DNA from: Neodiprion pinetum
Taxonomy: Eukaryota > Arthropoda > Insecta > Hymenoptera > Diprionidae
Assembly: GCF_021155775.2 (NCBI RefSeq)
Contig: NC_060235.2
Location: forward strand, 19,397,598-19,461,597
Length of the DNA: 64,000 nt
Direction: 5' to 3'
The notes below the pieces were generated by a model, which was given only the letters and a program-made list of their open reading frames with translations, was not told the origin of the DNA and searched no databases. The translations under genes were made by a program, and so were the position numbers. The first letter of the stretch is position 1. Each line of letters begins with the position of its first letter. This document shows positions 12,488 through 26,013 of this stretch, piece by piece.

Positions 12488-15400
12488 CATTTGTGAAGAC
12501 AAATAATTGGTTGGAGAAGTGTCGTGGTTAACAATGGTATCGGGACATTTTTTTATGAGCTTCTTTGATATGTCTCTCTACAGAATTTGGTGGAAAACAA
12601 AATCAAAACGACCCATTCAGTAGAACGGCTCGATAATAAGAGAAGTTCTATAACATGGGTGTTCGAAAACGAGAAAGATATACTTGGTGTATTTCTTGTG
12701 AAAGGAAATCACCTCGTGTCGAAAAATTTCCACAGTTTTTCAAAATACCTCAATTTGTAATATTATTTTTTTTCAAACTATGCTTTGTAAATTTTTCAGT
12801 GTTTTAAAATGAGTTGTTTCAAACTCCCATTTTTTCATTACACCAATTTCACGCAGAAATCGTTTGTGAGTGGTATCAAGAAAGTAGTCCAGTTCATGGA
12901 GAATATTCCATTTACATAATTTTAATAACTTTTGTACATGAATATATGTCATTTAGTGATGGCTACACGAATCAGACAAGCCGTTATATCTTCAGGCTGC
13001 GTTTTAGAAGACTAATTTGTTCAAAGTATTTATACGCACTTTGGTTTTGACAGAATGTGAAAAATCGATACTTTAAAAAGCAAATACTCAAGGTAGCACA
13101 CTGTTAACTATCCGTTGACTTAATACGAATAGAAATTCTCAGTCAATTATTGCAAATTAACTGGGAATAGGGATATTATGAGCCTGTGTTGACTGTATAT
13201 TTGGATTGCCTTATACTTGGCATTTCAGAGAACATTCGTAAACATGAAGTATACTACATGTCAACTTTAAATCGAGGTTTTTGATGATCTATAGCCATTA
13301 AAAAATGGCCGAAATTTTCTCTACTTTTTGGTAATAATGAATCGACATTTTTTTAATTGGACAACACTTTGACTTTTTGTAGTCGAATGATATTCAGCCT
13401 CTGGATAAGTGTGCTACCGTCTAGACAAATTCAGTCCTTGGAAATGTAAGGCAAACAGGATCGAACTCATAGCAAAAGTCAAATGTCATAGTTTCAGGTA
13501 TACATTAAATTAGGTGCCGGATCGTTGATTAAATGTTTTATAACCTAACGGCCCATGAGTGAGAAGCAGTCGGACATCAATTTTAATGTGAACCCAGCTT
13601 AATTGGTTACTTTCACGTCGTTGTAAGTCCACCACATTGAACGCACCATTTTGAAAGTCACTTTTTGGACTTTGAATTCGAATCAGGGGACTCGAAAAGC
13701 TCTTGGAGATTAAGATTCGTGAAAAACTGTTGATAAATTTAAAAAAAAAAACAAATAAACGATTTGGTGGAACAAGTTCGTACGTTACTTTTCGTACAAG
13801 CGATGCTTCCTTCTTCGGAACCGCTGGAACGTGAAAGAGTAATGATTGAGGGTTGACACTATACAAGTTTTTCCACGGTGTTCCGTGAATTTTCGTTTAA
13901 AAATATGTCGTTTAATTCTAACGTGGGTCAAATTCAGCAGATTTTAAAAGCTACGTCTCCACCTTCCAAATTCCTCGCTTCGATCAAGTTCGACGATTCA
14001 TCCTTATAGCCGCAGGGTTAACGTTACGACATTTACAGTCGAGACAGCAATTAACTTGGAAATCTTACGATTTGACGTGTATAAGCGGCGTATAGAAAGG
14101 TGGAAGTAGAAAGTTGCCGCAACTCTCACTGAGCAGCGAGCGATACGTTTCCGTTAGCTGCGCAGGCTACCTATATGGAAGAAAAAAATCGCGGATGTAA
14201 AATAGAAACATCGCACTGGACACCTACCGTACACAGCACTTTGAATTTGTGTTAAATTCGTAAAGAAATAAGGCTCACATTACATTTTGTGCGACAGTTC
14301 ATTAACGCACTCTGCGCGAGAAAATTAATACCCCACAAAGTGAGTCGACCGATTTCATATTAGAACGGTTTTCTTTCACACTTGCCTGAATTCGGAATCT
14401 GCAGCAGGTTCCACAGTCGGCCACCAGGCGCGCACTAACGTTTGACCTTCTCACAATCAAAACGAAGCACTGTCATAGAAAAGTATTCAGCATCAGCTGA
14501 GGTTCAAAATCCTGCGAAACGAATAAGCTCCGATTTTGTGGCAACATCAAACGTGCCTCACAAATCTTCGTCTAATTAGCTAAGGCGTCTGCAATCCGTG
14601 TTCCTTCGACACAATTGTTATCGGCCTCATAACGATGTCATTATAAGCTCATCGTCAGTTCAATGTCCGCAAGTCATTGTGATTGCACACCTATCGCTCT
14701 TTCGTGACGTTTCTACCGCACAACGCATCGCCGAATAATGTACATAGGTGTACTCGGAAATTCGAGTTTTCTTGACGGGGAAAAAAAATTCGCTGACACT
14801 TGACGAAGTGCTGTCATAGTGCAATACGACTACAATTGCGATCAGCTTTACGAGAATGCAACGACTAAGCTGTTAGCTCAAGAGGCCGATTCGATGTAGG
14901 CCATTATTTCATCACCACTGTCCCAGTGAAGAGTTATTCAGAAATGATTGTATGGATTTCCAAAAATAGATGAGGGGCAAAATGGTAAAATAAGAAACAG
15001 AGGCTAGAGGGAGTCGTAATAATCGTTATTTATATTACACCATTTCTGACGAGATGAAAATAAATGTTTTATGAAGATCATGTTCACATATTCATGCTGT
15101 TCTAAGTTTAGTGGCTATTTTAGAATTTTACACATTTCGGCGATTCCTTATTTTGACGTAATACATTTTTTCCATCCTCTGTCAATTATCAATATTCATG
15201 AAACAACGGTCTTAATTGCGATTTCCTATATTTAGAATTCATTTCTCGGAAACGTGCATACGAATAACCACGATAAAAAAAAAATAAAGTAAAGTATAAT
15301 GAATTTTCTGGTTACAACTGCAAAACCGGTTATGGTGAAAAATAAAAATATTTAAGCTCTGCGTATATGTACAGTAACTATAGCTAAAAATTTCTCTATG

Positions 15401-18400
15401 CGTTAAACACAAGCGATGGATTCGGCGAAAGTGAACCGATCCTTCGAGTTCGATGACCCCAATTTTTGGGTCGAGTCTCAGATGATGTTTCCCGCTTTGC
15501 AGTCCAATGTTTAGACCGAATTAAAATTCTAACGGAGGCCAAGCGCGGAGTTATTGGTAAGCAAATAGGCGGAGCCACTTAAATGAGTATTTCAATAATC
15601 CCGGTTTCTAATTGCGGCGATTTTGACACAATTCAAATAAAACACAAGAGTACGTCTAATGCGCTAAACGCGGTGCAAATCATCCCGAATATTTATCCGC
15701 TTCCGCATGTGGATGAGAGTTTACGATTCTACTTATAACTTATCCAGCCCGCAAATATGAAGGAAGAGAAACTCGTGGCTTTGCCGCTTAATTGCCGCTG
15801 CGTAACTTGCCTCTTGCATTTCCGTGTTCCTCAAAATAACTACCAAGCAATCACGTAGATATGTTCAATTTTTTTTTGTTTTGAACTTGTCGAACGAAAG
15901 ACGTATGACATTATTTGAACGTAAATCCGTATTAAAAATAATTTATCCATCGCAAGTTAGCAACAAGTTTCATTAAATGGTTAAACCCAGCGATTTTTCA
16001 AGAATTTTTCGTAAAGAGACATTACAATTTATTAATACAAAAATTTATATACATATTGGAATAACATTGCACTTCATTTTGATATTTTTTATTTGTAAAA
16101 AAATAATATAATATTCAAAGCTGCTATACCCGCTCTCCGGGAGCACCTCTAAAAAAGGCGTCATGACGGTCAGCGAGATATTTCTATACTGGATTATGTA
16201 AAATGAAAAAACAAAAAAGATTTAGCTAATCTAAGGTATTATCGGAACTTGAATCGAAGGAATGAGCAAAATATTAATTTTTAACAAAACTGCGGCTTCG
16301 CGAAACAAAAATTCTATTTACCATAAAAAAATTTGAATTGATTTATTTATCAATTGGAAAATATTTACCGGCGAGACAAGAACCTTTGATGAAGGACTGA
16401 AAAATGTATTCATAAAGCTCGTGTAAAAATTTGAGACTAATGAGTTCAGCCGTTTCTGATAAATCTTGTTCACCGACTTTGAAAACATGGTTATGAGAAA
16501 ACCGCGTTTAAAGTTTCCAAAGCGCCTTATATATTTATACTATATATTAATTTATATTTTTTCAATCGACACGAAATTATCTGTCTATATACTCGAACAC
16601 ATGTACATTACGAGAATGAAATAAAATCAAAAAAAAATCGGTTTTTGTAAAATCCTGACTAGGTACAACCCCCTAATTTATTAGACAAAAGTCTATTCGC
16701 TCTGATATCACAGGTTAATATCGTCATTCAATAAGATCATTCTTTTTTTTCCTGTTTCCATAACAACATGGTAATCTCTTGCACTGATATGCCTGTGTTC
16801 AATAAACGAACAGTTTATCCGGGCCGGAACAAAATAACGCTAACATTTCCCAGGCTTGGCCTCATACCTGAAATTAGATCAGAACGAATATGAACCCGGT
16901 GTCTGAGGCCGATGAGAATTAGGTGCGGCGTTTCCAGCGCGTTGACCTACTGCCGCCAATTCGTACGGACAATCTCGTCGAACACGAGACTTCTTCTTCA
17001 GTCGGTCGAGTGCCGTGCAACGGGACTTGTTTTCACGCACTAGACCAGACCCGTTTCTACGTCCGTGTGTCCGCTTGTGTGAAGTATTTTAACGCTGGTG
17101 TACCGGAGTGAGGATCATTATTGACGAATACTAATCAAGCATAATTCCGTTTTCGTTTTTTCACTCTTCTTTCTTTTTTTTTTTTTCTTGTTTTTTTCTC
17201 ATCTTATTCTTCTGTTCAGCACGTGCAAACGTTTTACGACACGGGGAAAGTCGCGACGCCTCCAGCGAATTTTAGCGATCTTCCTCGACCATAATGTGGG
17301 ATAATTTCTAGTGTGTTTAATGCTTTGTTAGACCGTCGTCTTATTTAGTTGGTCAACTTTTTCCCCTCAAAATTTTCCTGCATTTTTTAACACACTTTAC
17401 TTAAAAATCTCCAAAGTTGAAGATTTTATATCGAATTGAGTTTACTTTTTATAAATATTACCGTGGTTTACTATGAAAATAATCGTGGTTCGGCTAACTT
17501 TGGAAGCGGTGTTTGTCGAGGATTGATTTTAACGTTTGAATAATTAAAAAAAAAAAGTAAAATAAAATCTCCAAGGGTTATATTATATCGTACGGTTAGT
17601 TGAAATATATATTATTGTCGAAAATATGAAATTTCTGATTTCCAATGTCCTGTATTGAACTTCAATTCGAGGAATCAATAAAAAATAACTCACGTGCTCG
17701 AGGAAGGTCTTTAAAATATGTAATTGTTACTGTGTACGTATTCTGCGTGCATGAATTTCAGATAATTCTTATAGATAGCATTAAATTCATCCGTACCAAT
17801 GTTGGACAAATTCACAGCCAGATAAGAAAATAATACAAAATACTAGTGGGGAGAAAGTGCTGAACGAAATTCCTCCATGTTTTCGTGAGTTTGGGTCAAG
17901 AGAAAAATTGAGTAGAAAAGTCAATATGAACCAAAGAGATTTTCGAAAAAAAATCATCGTCGCGTGGATTTGCGAGATCAAGTTCTCTAGTGCTGCAGCG
18001 AAAATGGACCCTGACCTAGAATAATTGTGGGCCAAAGAAATAAGGAAGGACGGACGGAGCTCCGCGAGGCGTCGCGACGCCGAGTCAGTTGAAGTAAAAG
18101 GTAAAAGCGCAGCCGTGACATTGCTGGCGCAAGCGCTTCGGCAGTGCGCTTCTGCGGGCAACTCGCTGCGCATCGTCGACGGGTCGATACCGTTTTCATC
18201 CTTACGGTGTCGAAGCTTTATGGCATTACCGCTGTCGTTTCACTCGGTACAGTTTCTCGCCTTTTCGGAAGCCTCGAGATACGGGCAAAAAATATACCAT
18301 AAGGTGAGGAATCCTTCATCACGTTGTGGTTAATTGGTGAAAAAATCTATGACGAAGTTGGTGCATTTTAATAGAATTTCTGTGTTTTTATTGTTCAGTG

Positions 18401-19847
18401 AAAATTTTTTCATCGGTCATCACTCAATCTTCCCGAAAAACTCATATCTATTCCGATATTAAAAATCTATCAGAAGAATCGTTCCAACTGCACTGATTAA
18501 TTTTCTTTCTCGTCACTTGGATGAAAAATTTCCGTATAACAGTGATGCCGAAAAATTTGCTCGATAGTAACAAAGTGGGTTTTGTGAGTACGCATAAAAG
18601 TTGAATGCAGGTTTGATTTCAACATTTGTATTTCTATTCTAAACAATTTAAATATTGTTTTTTTTTTTTCCACTCCTGCAACGAATGTAAATTTATCCTG
18701 TCATGCAGAATTTTTTTTTATCAGATTGCATAAAACTAAACACTTTTTCCATTTGGATTGGAATTCGATTCACTTTCCGAATATTTTCAACCATTATCAC
18801 CTGTTTCGGTTTTCTTTACTCTACGATTTCAGGAACTTATTTCGACGTTTCGATCGTGTAAAATCGTAGCGCTTTACTCAAGTTACTAGGTAACAGTGCA
18901 CCGGTGAAGCCTTTCTGTTCACGCAAAAATGGATCGATACGGTGACAATTAATCACTTTCAAAAAAGTTCTATAAAAATAAGTCGGGTCGAGAAAAAAGT
19001 GATTTTTATCATAAATTGAGAAATATAATAAAAAAAAACATACTCTTATTTTGAAAAACTAACTACTTGAAAGTCATTCTAAAATTGTGCAATAATGAAT
19101 TTTTCCCTGACGTTTCGTTACGTTAACGTCACCAACTTCAGTCTCATACATTATTCCCATATGAATAATTGTACAAAGTGTCTCACGATGCAGTTTTAAT
19201 GCGGTAGCTTCGTCGAAGTGAGTCTTAAGTTAAGAGTTTTGAGTTTCCAGGCATTTTAATTTATGTCTGATAGTCACTTAAGTAGTTCATACTTACCATT
19301 ATAAACTATTACATTTCTCTCTTTTTATTATTCACCATTGTTTACTGCTTTACTCATAATGGACGCGTCAATTAAAATTTCATGAGATTGCAAAGCACCG
19401 AATCGTCAGTCAACATTTACCTACCTTGGTCCAACTTCACTTTGATTAACTGAGTATTTTCTGAAAAAAATAAAACTCTTCAGATGCTTGACCTTAGTGA
19501 TTCATAATGGCAAAATCCTTTATTAGATTTCTGTCGAACTATCTCCAAGACCCTTCTCAGATATTCGCTAAGTTATTCGATTAATTTCTACAGACTTTCA
19601 TCAATTTATGGACAATCATTTGCAAATACGCTTCGTTGAGGCGGGTAGAAATATTTAAAAAATAAACTTTCACCAAGTCAATTACACCTGTCACCAATAT
19701 TCCCCAGCTATGCATGACACACTGAAAATAACGAAAAGAAATTAATGCGTATTAACAAGCACCTGATTCCTTATTCATTAGATTCACCTCGCTATGCTTA
19801 TGCACTCCATTCCGCCTAACAAAATTGAACACTCATTCGGTTAGAAG
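12488..19847. other. long gene-free AT-rich region
   Basis: I see no exon with recognisable protein similarity on either strand in this 7.4 kb. Open frames are short and lack codon bias. More GC-rich patches at about 14.1-14.7, 16.85-17.1 and 18.0-18.3 kb could be 5' UTR exons or promoters of genes whose coding parts are elsewhere. Confidence 0.5.
18084..18303 (+). other. possible non-coding first exon
   Basis: A GC-rich patch begins with an Inr-like gagTCAGTTG and ends at a strong donor (cataag|gtgagg at 18304). The frame across it shows no protein similarity. It could be a 5' UTR exon, but no matching acceptor was identified, so the call is weak. Confidence 0.2.
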
Positions 19848-20671
19848 CACTCAGAGAAAAATGTGGTTGACCTTAGCAGTAGTAGTCTTATAAAAAATAG
19901 TGTGCTCAGGGGACAATACGAATTTATAGTTAATAGAACTTATTGCATTATGTTGTTCCGAACTATGAACTTATCGTTACATCTGACAAAAGTTTTATGG
20001 TTAACGGTACGATAATGAAGACCTGGCCATATTTAAACATTAGTGCGATAAACATGAGGTAAATTCAAAATACCCTTTTGCGTATTTCCAACTAAGTTAA
20101 GCAAAATGACAAAATCTTAATGCACATTTATGGAGAAAACTTTGTAATTCAATTTATAACACGAAATTTGTGATTCAACTACACTTTTGTGTTGCAAATG
20201 TGTCGTAGGTTTTCAAATATTTTCAACAATGTATGTATAGTTGTTGAAACTATGTTCGTATGATCTTGTCTGAATAATTATTGTATTAGCGTTAACCATA
20301 TTTAACTCGAGTCAAACTATGTACGGTGCATTCAACTCTGACAAAAGTTGCAGGAATCATCTCGGGTGGTTTAAATACTTATCCGTAAATAGTTGATTAT
20401 AAATTAGTTAATTGAATCATACTCTATACTATCGAAGACTACAGAACAGAGTTCACCGCACGATACCAAAATAATTCTGATGAACATCTACACACGGTGA
20501 ACATTAAAAAAAAACATAGTTAATTGTAGTACTATGGTAGTATTATGGTAGTATGGTAAAATTGATATTGTGTTTGTAGTGCGCCAAACGATAATTTGAG
20601 TATATTTTACCGTAAAAATTATTGGCACGACTATAATATTTCAACTATACGCGCAAATTGTTCTCTCAGTG
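19848..20671. mobile_element. candidate TIR element
   Basis: CACTCAGAGAA at the left end is mirrored by TTCTCTCAGTG at the right end (10 of 11 positions), with weaker mirrored similarity inward (GTTGA, TTATA). The 824-bp interior is non-coding and rich in GTTAAC/actatg words. No clear target-site duplication was seen. Confidence 0.35.
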
Positions 20672-21485
20672 AGGGTCTCACTGCAATCCAATGAATTCGC
20701 TTCAATCGACGAGTTTGTGGTTTGATTTAGCTGAAAATTCTAGTGCGACAAATCAAATGACTACCAAAAACTCCTAATCGTGAAGGAAATTGAATTTCTT
20801 GAACCAAATTAACTTTTTTCAACGGTGAGTGAAACATTAAGATAAAATGAACCGATGCTCGTATTATCTAATCAAAAAAAGTATTCCGTTCGGTACAAAT
20901 GACACGAATTTATTTCACAAGCACTTAGTGAATACTCTTCGATCACATCGAATTACAAATGACTGATTTTAATGAACTTCCGCGGTTCAAGTAAACTTCA
21001 TGACTTGGTTGAATCAGGCAAATAGTATTAGGTATTTTTTTATTTTCATAATATCCGTGTTTAGATTGCAATGACCCAGTTTAACCAAAGTGTGGGTAAC
21101 TTTTTCAGTTTTTTATTTTTTTTTTTTCTAAAGCAATCATTAAGAGAGTATCATTCATAATTCAAAATCTAAATATTGAAAATCTGTAAAAATACATTGC
21201 ACGACCATGTTCTGAATTACAAAGGAATAGTTAACCAGCCTGAAACGGTGCATTCAATTTATATTCAATCAAGTCTAATTTTGTAGAGCATATAATGGAG
21301 AAAAAGAAAAATGAAAAACACGAAACTCGAGTTCGTCGAACAATTTTCGGTGTGTAGAAGATCCGGCTGGCTATCAATGTGTAATTGCATCGTTACGAAA
21401 ATTATAGCTATAATTTTTGCCCAGTTCTGCGACGGCGCATCGTTCGACTAATCGGGTGATCACCTGCCTGATAGCGGCTTATCAG

Positions 21486-21516
21486 TATAAAAGCGAGTTC
21501 TGGCCGGGGCAGTTGA
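21486..21516 (+). promoter_or_regulatory. TATA box and initiator of the reductase gene
   Basis: TATAAAAG at 21486-21493 is followed 25 bases later by an Inr-like gCAGTTG (A at 21511), about 80 bases before the start codon at 21593. Spacing is slightly short for a TATA-Inr pair, so the exact start is uncertain. Confidence 0.6.
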
Positions 21517-21592
21517 AGTCTTACGATCACGAGCAACGGGTCGAGGCCTGGATAGAGCGAAACGTAATTAAAAGCCCGTAACAAGTCAAAAA

Positions 21593-24500
21593 ATGGTGCT
21601 GTCCTGCTGGGAGAAAATCACGATCGTTGTGGTGGCAGCGGTAGGACTGAGGATCCTGATTCGGGCGAGTGGCCTCGCCTGGAAAAAGCTCATCGCCCCG
21701 CAGCTTGGCCTTGGACTTGACGTCGCTTCCCAAGGTCGTTGGGCCGTCGTCACGGGCGCGACGGACGGAATCGGGAAGGCCTTCGCCGAGGCGCTGGCTG
21801 CCAAAGGTTTGGACATACTTTTGGTCTCCAGGTCACTGCCGAAGCTAGAGCAGGTCGCCACCGACATAAAACAGCGGTTTGGAATCGAGACTCGAGTCCT
21901 CGAGGCCGATCTGACGCAAGGGCAGCCCGTGTATGCGAAAATCGCAACGTGCGTCGAGGAGCTCGAGGTACGATATTCTTATCGCAAGGTAGAAGTTAGC
22001 GACGTTAAGGGGCACACCTAGTGTGACAGCCTAAAAAAAAAGGCGATTCTTGGGAATTTAAAAAAAAAAAAAAACTACTGTATCAATTATTTTAAAATTT
22101 TAAGGGTATATTTATACATATTTTAAGAATACACAGTTAAGTTTTTGAAGAAAAAAATTGAATATTTTTCGAGTTACACGCGATCTCCGACGGCGCTGAA
22201 AAAAAAGGTCCTCCACTGCTGCAGTGATTCCGTCCTTCTCCGTGGATGAAACCTAAAAAAAAAAAAATTCTTGTTAAACTAGAAGACATTGTCCGTACAA
22301 TGACCTACGGTCGAAAAAAAAAATCAAAAATTGACAAAATGGCGGCGTTTTAAAAAAAAAAACGTTGAATTTTACCCAAAATTTTGGTCGTTTTTGGCCT
22401 GCCAAAATTCGATTTTTGATCAGATCAAAAAACTGGTAGGTCATTGTACGGACAATATCTTCCAGCTTAACAAGAATTTTTTTTTTTAGGTTTCATCCAC
22501 GGAGAAGGCCGGAATCACTGCAGCAGTGGAGAACCTTTTTTTTCAGCGCCGTCGGAGATCGCGTGTAACTCGAAAAATGTTCAATTTTTTTCTTCAAAAA
22601 CTTAACTGTGTATTCTTAAAATATGTACAAATATGCCCTTAAAATTTTAAAATAATTGGTACAGTAGTTTTTTTTTTTTTTTTAAATTCCCAAAAATCGC
22701 CTTTTTTTAGGCTATCACACTAGGTGTGCCCCTTAACCCGTTCACTTTCAAATGAAAACATTTACTCAAAAAGCCTTTATTTGAGCGAAGAAACACATTT
22801 TCGACGATTTTGAGATGTTTTGAACATTTTTCAGAAATTGAGTTTTTTCTTCAAAATTTACTGTACTCCGACTTGCTGCATTTTGAAAGACTTTGCGAAA
22901 CAGATTTTTGCATATTTGAGTAGTTGAATTTTATTTTCTAATGTTTCTAAATTTTTATCCCCATACGCTCTTATTCTTAAAGGTTGATTCCGGACTTTGA
23001 AGTTTTTCCATTTCAACCTAACACGAAGACAGTGTTATTTTCCTTGAATTTTTACCACCTTACCACGTTTAATAATATTTACTTGATACTGAAAGCTACC
23101 AACTAAAAATCTAGTTCGCAGATGTATTTTTGTATAAAAAGATATCACTTGCAAACCATTAAAGCTAGAGACTTTGCTTGTATCGCTTATATTCTCTGAA
23201 TATTCAATGCAAGATCAACAGTTTCACCATTGAAGACGTTTAAGGATGAATTTTTACATAAAATTAAACTTGACGTTAAGGCTTATAAATTTCGAAGCGT
23301 GTAAGCTACGAATTTCGTTTGGCCGGTGATTCTGTCAAGAACTTAATACAATTCTCTACGGAATGCTTTCAGAATTAATGACGTATCATTAAATTTAGCT
23401 GAGTGGTCACAATTTGAAAGAAAAAAATGACCTCTTGTCCGTATTGTCTGGATAGGAAAATTTCGAGGTCGGAGATAGCACCCTTTAAAATTTCATTGGA
23501 AAGAATATACTTTTACAAAAATTTTCGGCTTGTTATTTGCAAGTTTCTCAAATGAGAGTGAAAAGAATATTGCCACCCAACGGCACACCGTGTATTATTG
23601 AATGTATTCCCGTCTATTCGCTTCAAAAGTAAAATGCTATCACGAAAAAATTAGTTCTGCATCCTAAAACCCACACGGGACCTTTTCGAGTTCCCTGAAA
23701 TACATTACATTTCATTGTACTACCTAGGAAAATATACTGAGTGTACGTACGATATTTGCAGTAACATTCGAATAACATTGCAAATTATAACAAAGTGTGA
23801 CACTGTTGTTACTATTCAGTGTGATTTTAGTTGTCCGCACTAAATTTCTTGGTTCACCAAGGAACAGATTTAACGTTACATCCACCAGAAAATGTATTTC
23901 GACAACTATAAATACACTCAGTGGTTACTGCTTCTACTGAAATTTGTCTTTCAATTAAAACAAAATTCAAACTGTCATTGTAACGATACCCAGGCTGCTG
24001 GAACTTTCTATCGTAGCTATAAGAAATGAAATTTTTCTCAGTCCATGAATCGGATTCGCAGGTTGGCGTCTTGGTGAACAACGCGGGTACGAGCTACGAG
24101 CATCCGGAAGTGTTCACGAATCTCTCAGAGGAGACGATCGCTCGTATACTGCAGCTCAATGTTGCCGGAGTGACGGGGGTGGCCCGGGCAATACTTCCAG
24201 GAATGATGGAGCGCCGGAAGGGGGTGATAATAAACATCAGTTCGACGTCAGCGGCCATTCCTAGTCCCTATTTGTCCGTCTATTCGGCGAGCAAATCGTA
24301 CGTTGACAAATTGAGTGCCGATCTTGCGGTCGAAGCTGCGCCACGTGGTGTCACGGTGCAATGCGTTCTTCCGGGTCCGGTTGCCACTAAAATGTCGAAA
24401 ATCAGGTAAGCTCGTAAGCTCGTAGAAATTTAAAGAAGCCTGACCGGAACCGAAGGCTTACCGATATCTGAAATGGCTTCGTTTGAATTTTTGTACAGAG

Positions 24501-25602
24501 TCCAGAGAGGACTTCTTAGTCTTTGTTCTGGGTACCGTCGAGACAGTCATTTTGCAAATATTTATCTCAAAAATGTATGAAATACCTGCGCTATGTTTGT
24601 TCATTAAATCTCAATTGGAACTGCAACAGTTTAGAAGATTGTTATCCGCAATTTTCAAACATTTTCAGAACGACGGTAGAAATGCGTTGCGAAACGATTG
24701 ATTCTCGCATTATAAGTTGAACAAATTCATTGCAAAATATTCTAAAACATGATAAAAATTGTTATGAATATGGACTGTTCTGGAAAACTTGGTACACACC
24801 GATTTACAGAGAATTTTAAAGAATTTCAAGTCTAGAAAACAAAGTTACTTGAACGATAAATAATAAAGATCACTGTTTCTCGGAAGTTTTAGTAAAGTCA
24901 AACACATCTAGAAAGTTTAGCAAAACTTTAGAAAAGCTGAAAGTATGTGGAACCTAGAATTTAAAAAAAATACCGTACGAAATATCATCACACTGACAAG
25001 AATAATCACAAACGCACCGAAACTGCAGCTTTATGAAATCATTACGGAATCCTTTAAAAAAAAACTCTGAATCTGTAAAAAGTGTTTACACCAGTTAGGG
25101 TATAACGGAAAAATGTCATGGAAATTTTGAGAATCGATACGTTTCTAGTGAATAATTCGATTGAATACATTGTAATCGATTTGAAAGGATTATTTTGCAT
25201 TCAGAATTATATACAGAACGACAAAAGCCATTTTCGTTCTTCCGCTCCGAATGCATATTCTATAACATGCATTGTTAGAGCTTCTAAGGTCGAGCCGGTC
25301 GTTTTAATTTGACTTTATTCCCTTCTAGGAGGTCAACTTGGATGGCACCGTCGGCGGAAAAGTTCGTCGAGTCGTTATTGAAGACGGTGGGCATCGAATC
25401 TCGAACAACGGGCTATTTCCCGCACTCTCTGCTACTCGGTACAATCAACGCGATTCGGTGCGTGTGCGACAAAGCGGCAATTTGGCTGATCGCGAGAACG
25501 ATGTTGAACCTCAGGAACCGCGCTCTGAGGAAAAAGGACAAGGACGAGCAGAAGACCGTCGAATCGATTCCGAATCGACTGACTCAAGCCACGACTGATT
25601 GA
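21593..25602 (+). CDS. very-long-chain 3-oxoacyl-CoA reductase (HSD17B12-like SDR)
   Basis: The product is an ER-membrane short-chain dehydrogenase that reduces 3-ketoacyl-CoA with NADPH in fatty-acid elongation; relatives also act on 17-ketosteroids. Exons 21593-21967, 24062-24405 and 25329-25602 give 330 residues with matching phases. A hydrophobic N-terminal anchor (residues about 8-24) precedes the cofactor motif T54-GATDGI-G61. N131-N-A-G134 opens exon 2. The catalytic set is visible as N158, Ser at 185/186, Tyr199 and Lys203 in YSASK. PGPVATKMSKIR and KTVGIESRTTGYFPH are typical of the HSD17B12/KAR branch. The C-terminus is basic (RKKDKDEQK) but has no terminal KKxx. A 732-bp palindromic element sits 37 bp inside the 2.1-kb first intron. 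The inactive-homologue family HSDL1 is an alternative, but the intact Tyr/Lys pair argues against it. Confidence 0.93.
22005..22736. mobile_element. palindromic TTAA-flanked foldback element
   Basis: The element begins TTAAGGGGCACACCTAGTG and ends with its exact complement, CACTAGGTGTGCCCCTTAA. Each arm is about 360 bp and the arms match nearly throughout, with only a short loop. It has no open reading frame. TTAA at both ends suggests a piggyBac-type target site, although a TA duplication is equally compatible. Confidence 0.8.
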
Positions 25603-25722
25603 TCGAGGAAGGGGGAAAAAGTCTTGGAGATTTTTCCTCACCTCGATTCAAAGAAATCCTGACTTTTTATAATCGCTTGTTTTGTTTCTGTTTCATACTT
25701 TCTCACGCCAATCGTTGGCTGG

Positions 25723-25728
25723 AATAAA
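25723..25728 (+). terminator. polyadenylation signal of the reductase gene
   Basis: AATAAA lies 120 bases after the stop at 25602 and is followed by a T/G-rich stretch. Confidence 0.65.
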
Positions 25729-25964
25729 TTGTTATCGTTGATCATAAACCTTTTCAATCACCTCTTGCGCTATTTCTATTCAGCCCTGGCAACAGCTGCG
25801 TCATGACTTATTCTAGGATCAAGAGTCGCGGTCGGTGCACAGGTAACTTCCGGTTTGAATCTGATCTGCATTAATTAATACACGATAAGCTCCGAACGTC
25901 ACAATTTTTGCAAGTGTACAAGCATAGCTTCGGAGTGGCTGAATATATGTGAGACATTCCGTCA

Positions 25965-26013
25965 AACGGTCGGTCCCTGATTTTCACTGGCCTGCAATTA
26001 CCGACCGACCGTT
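25965..26013. repeat. short perfect hairpin
   Basis: AACGGTCGGTC is followed 27 bases later by its exact complement GACCGACCGTT, giving an 11-bp GC-rich stem soon after the reductase 3' end. It could be a small TIR relic or an RNA hairpin. Confidence 0.5.
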
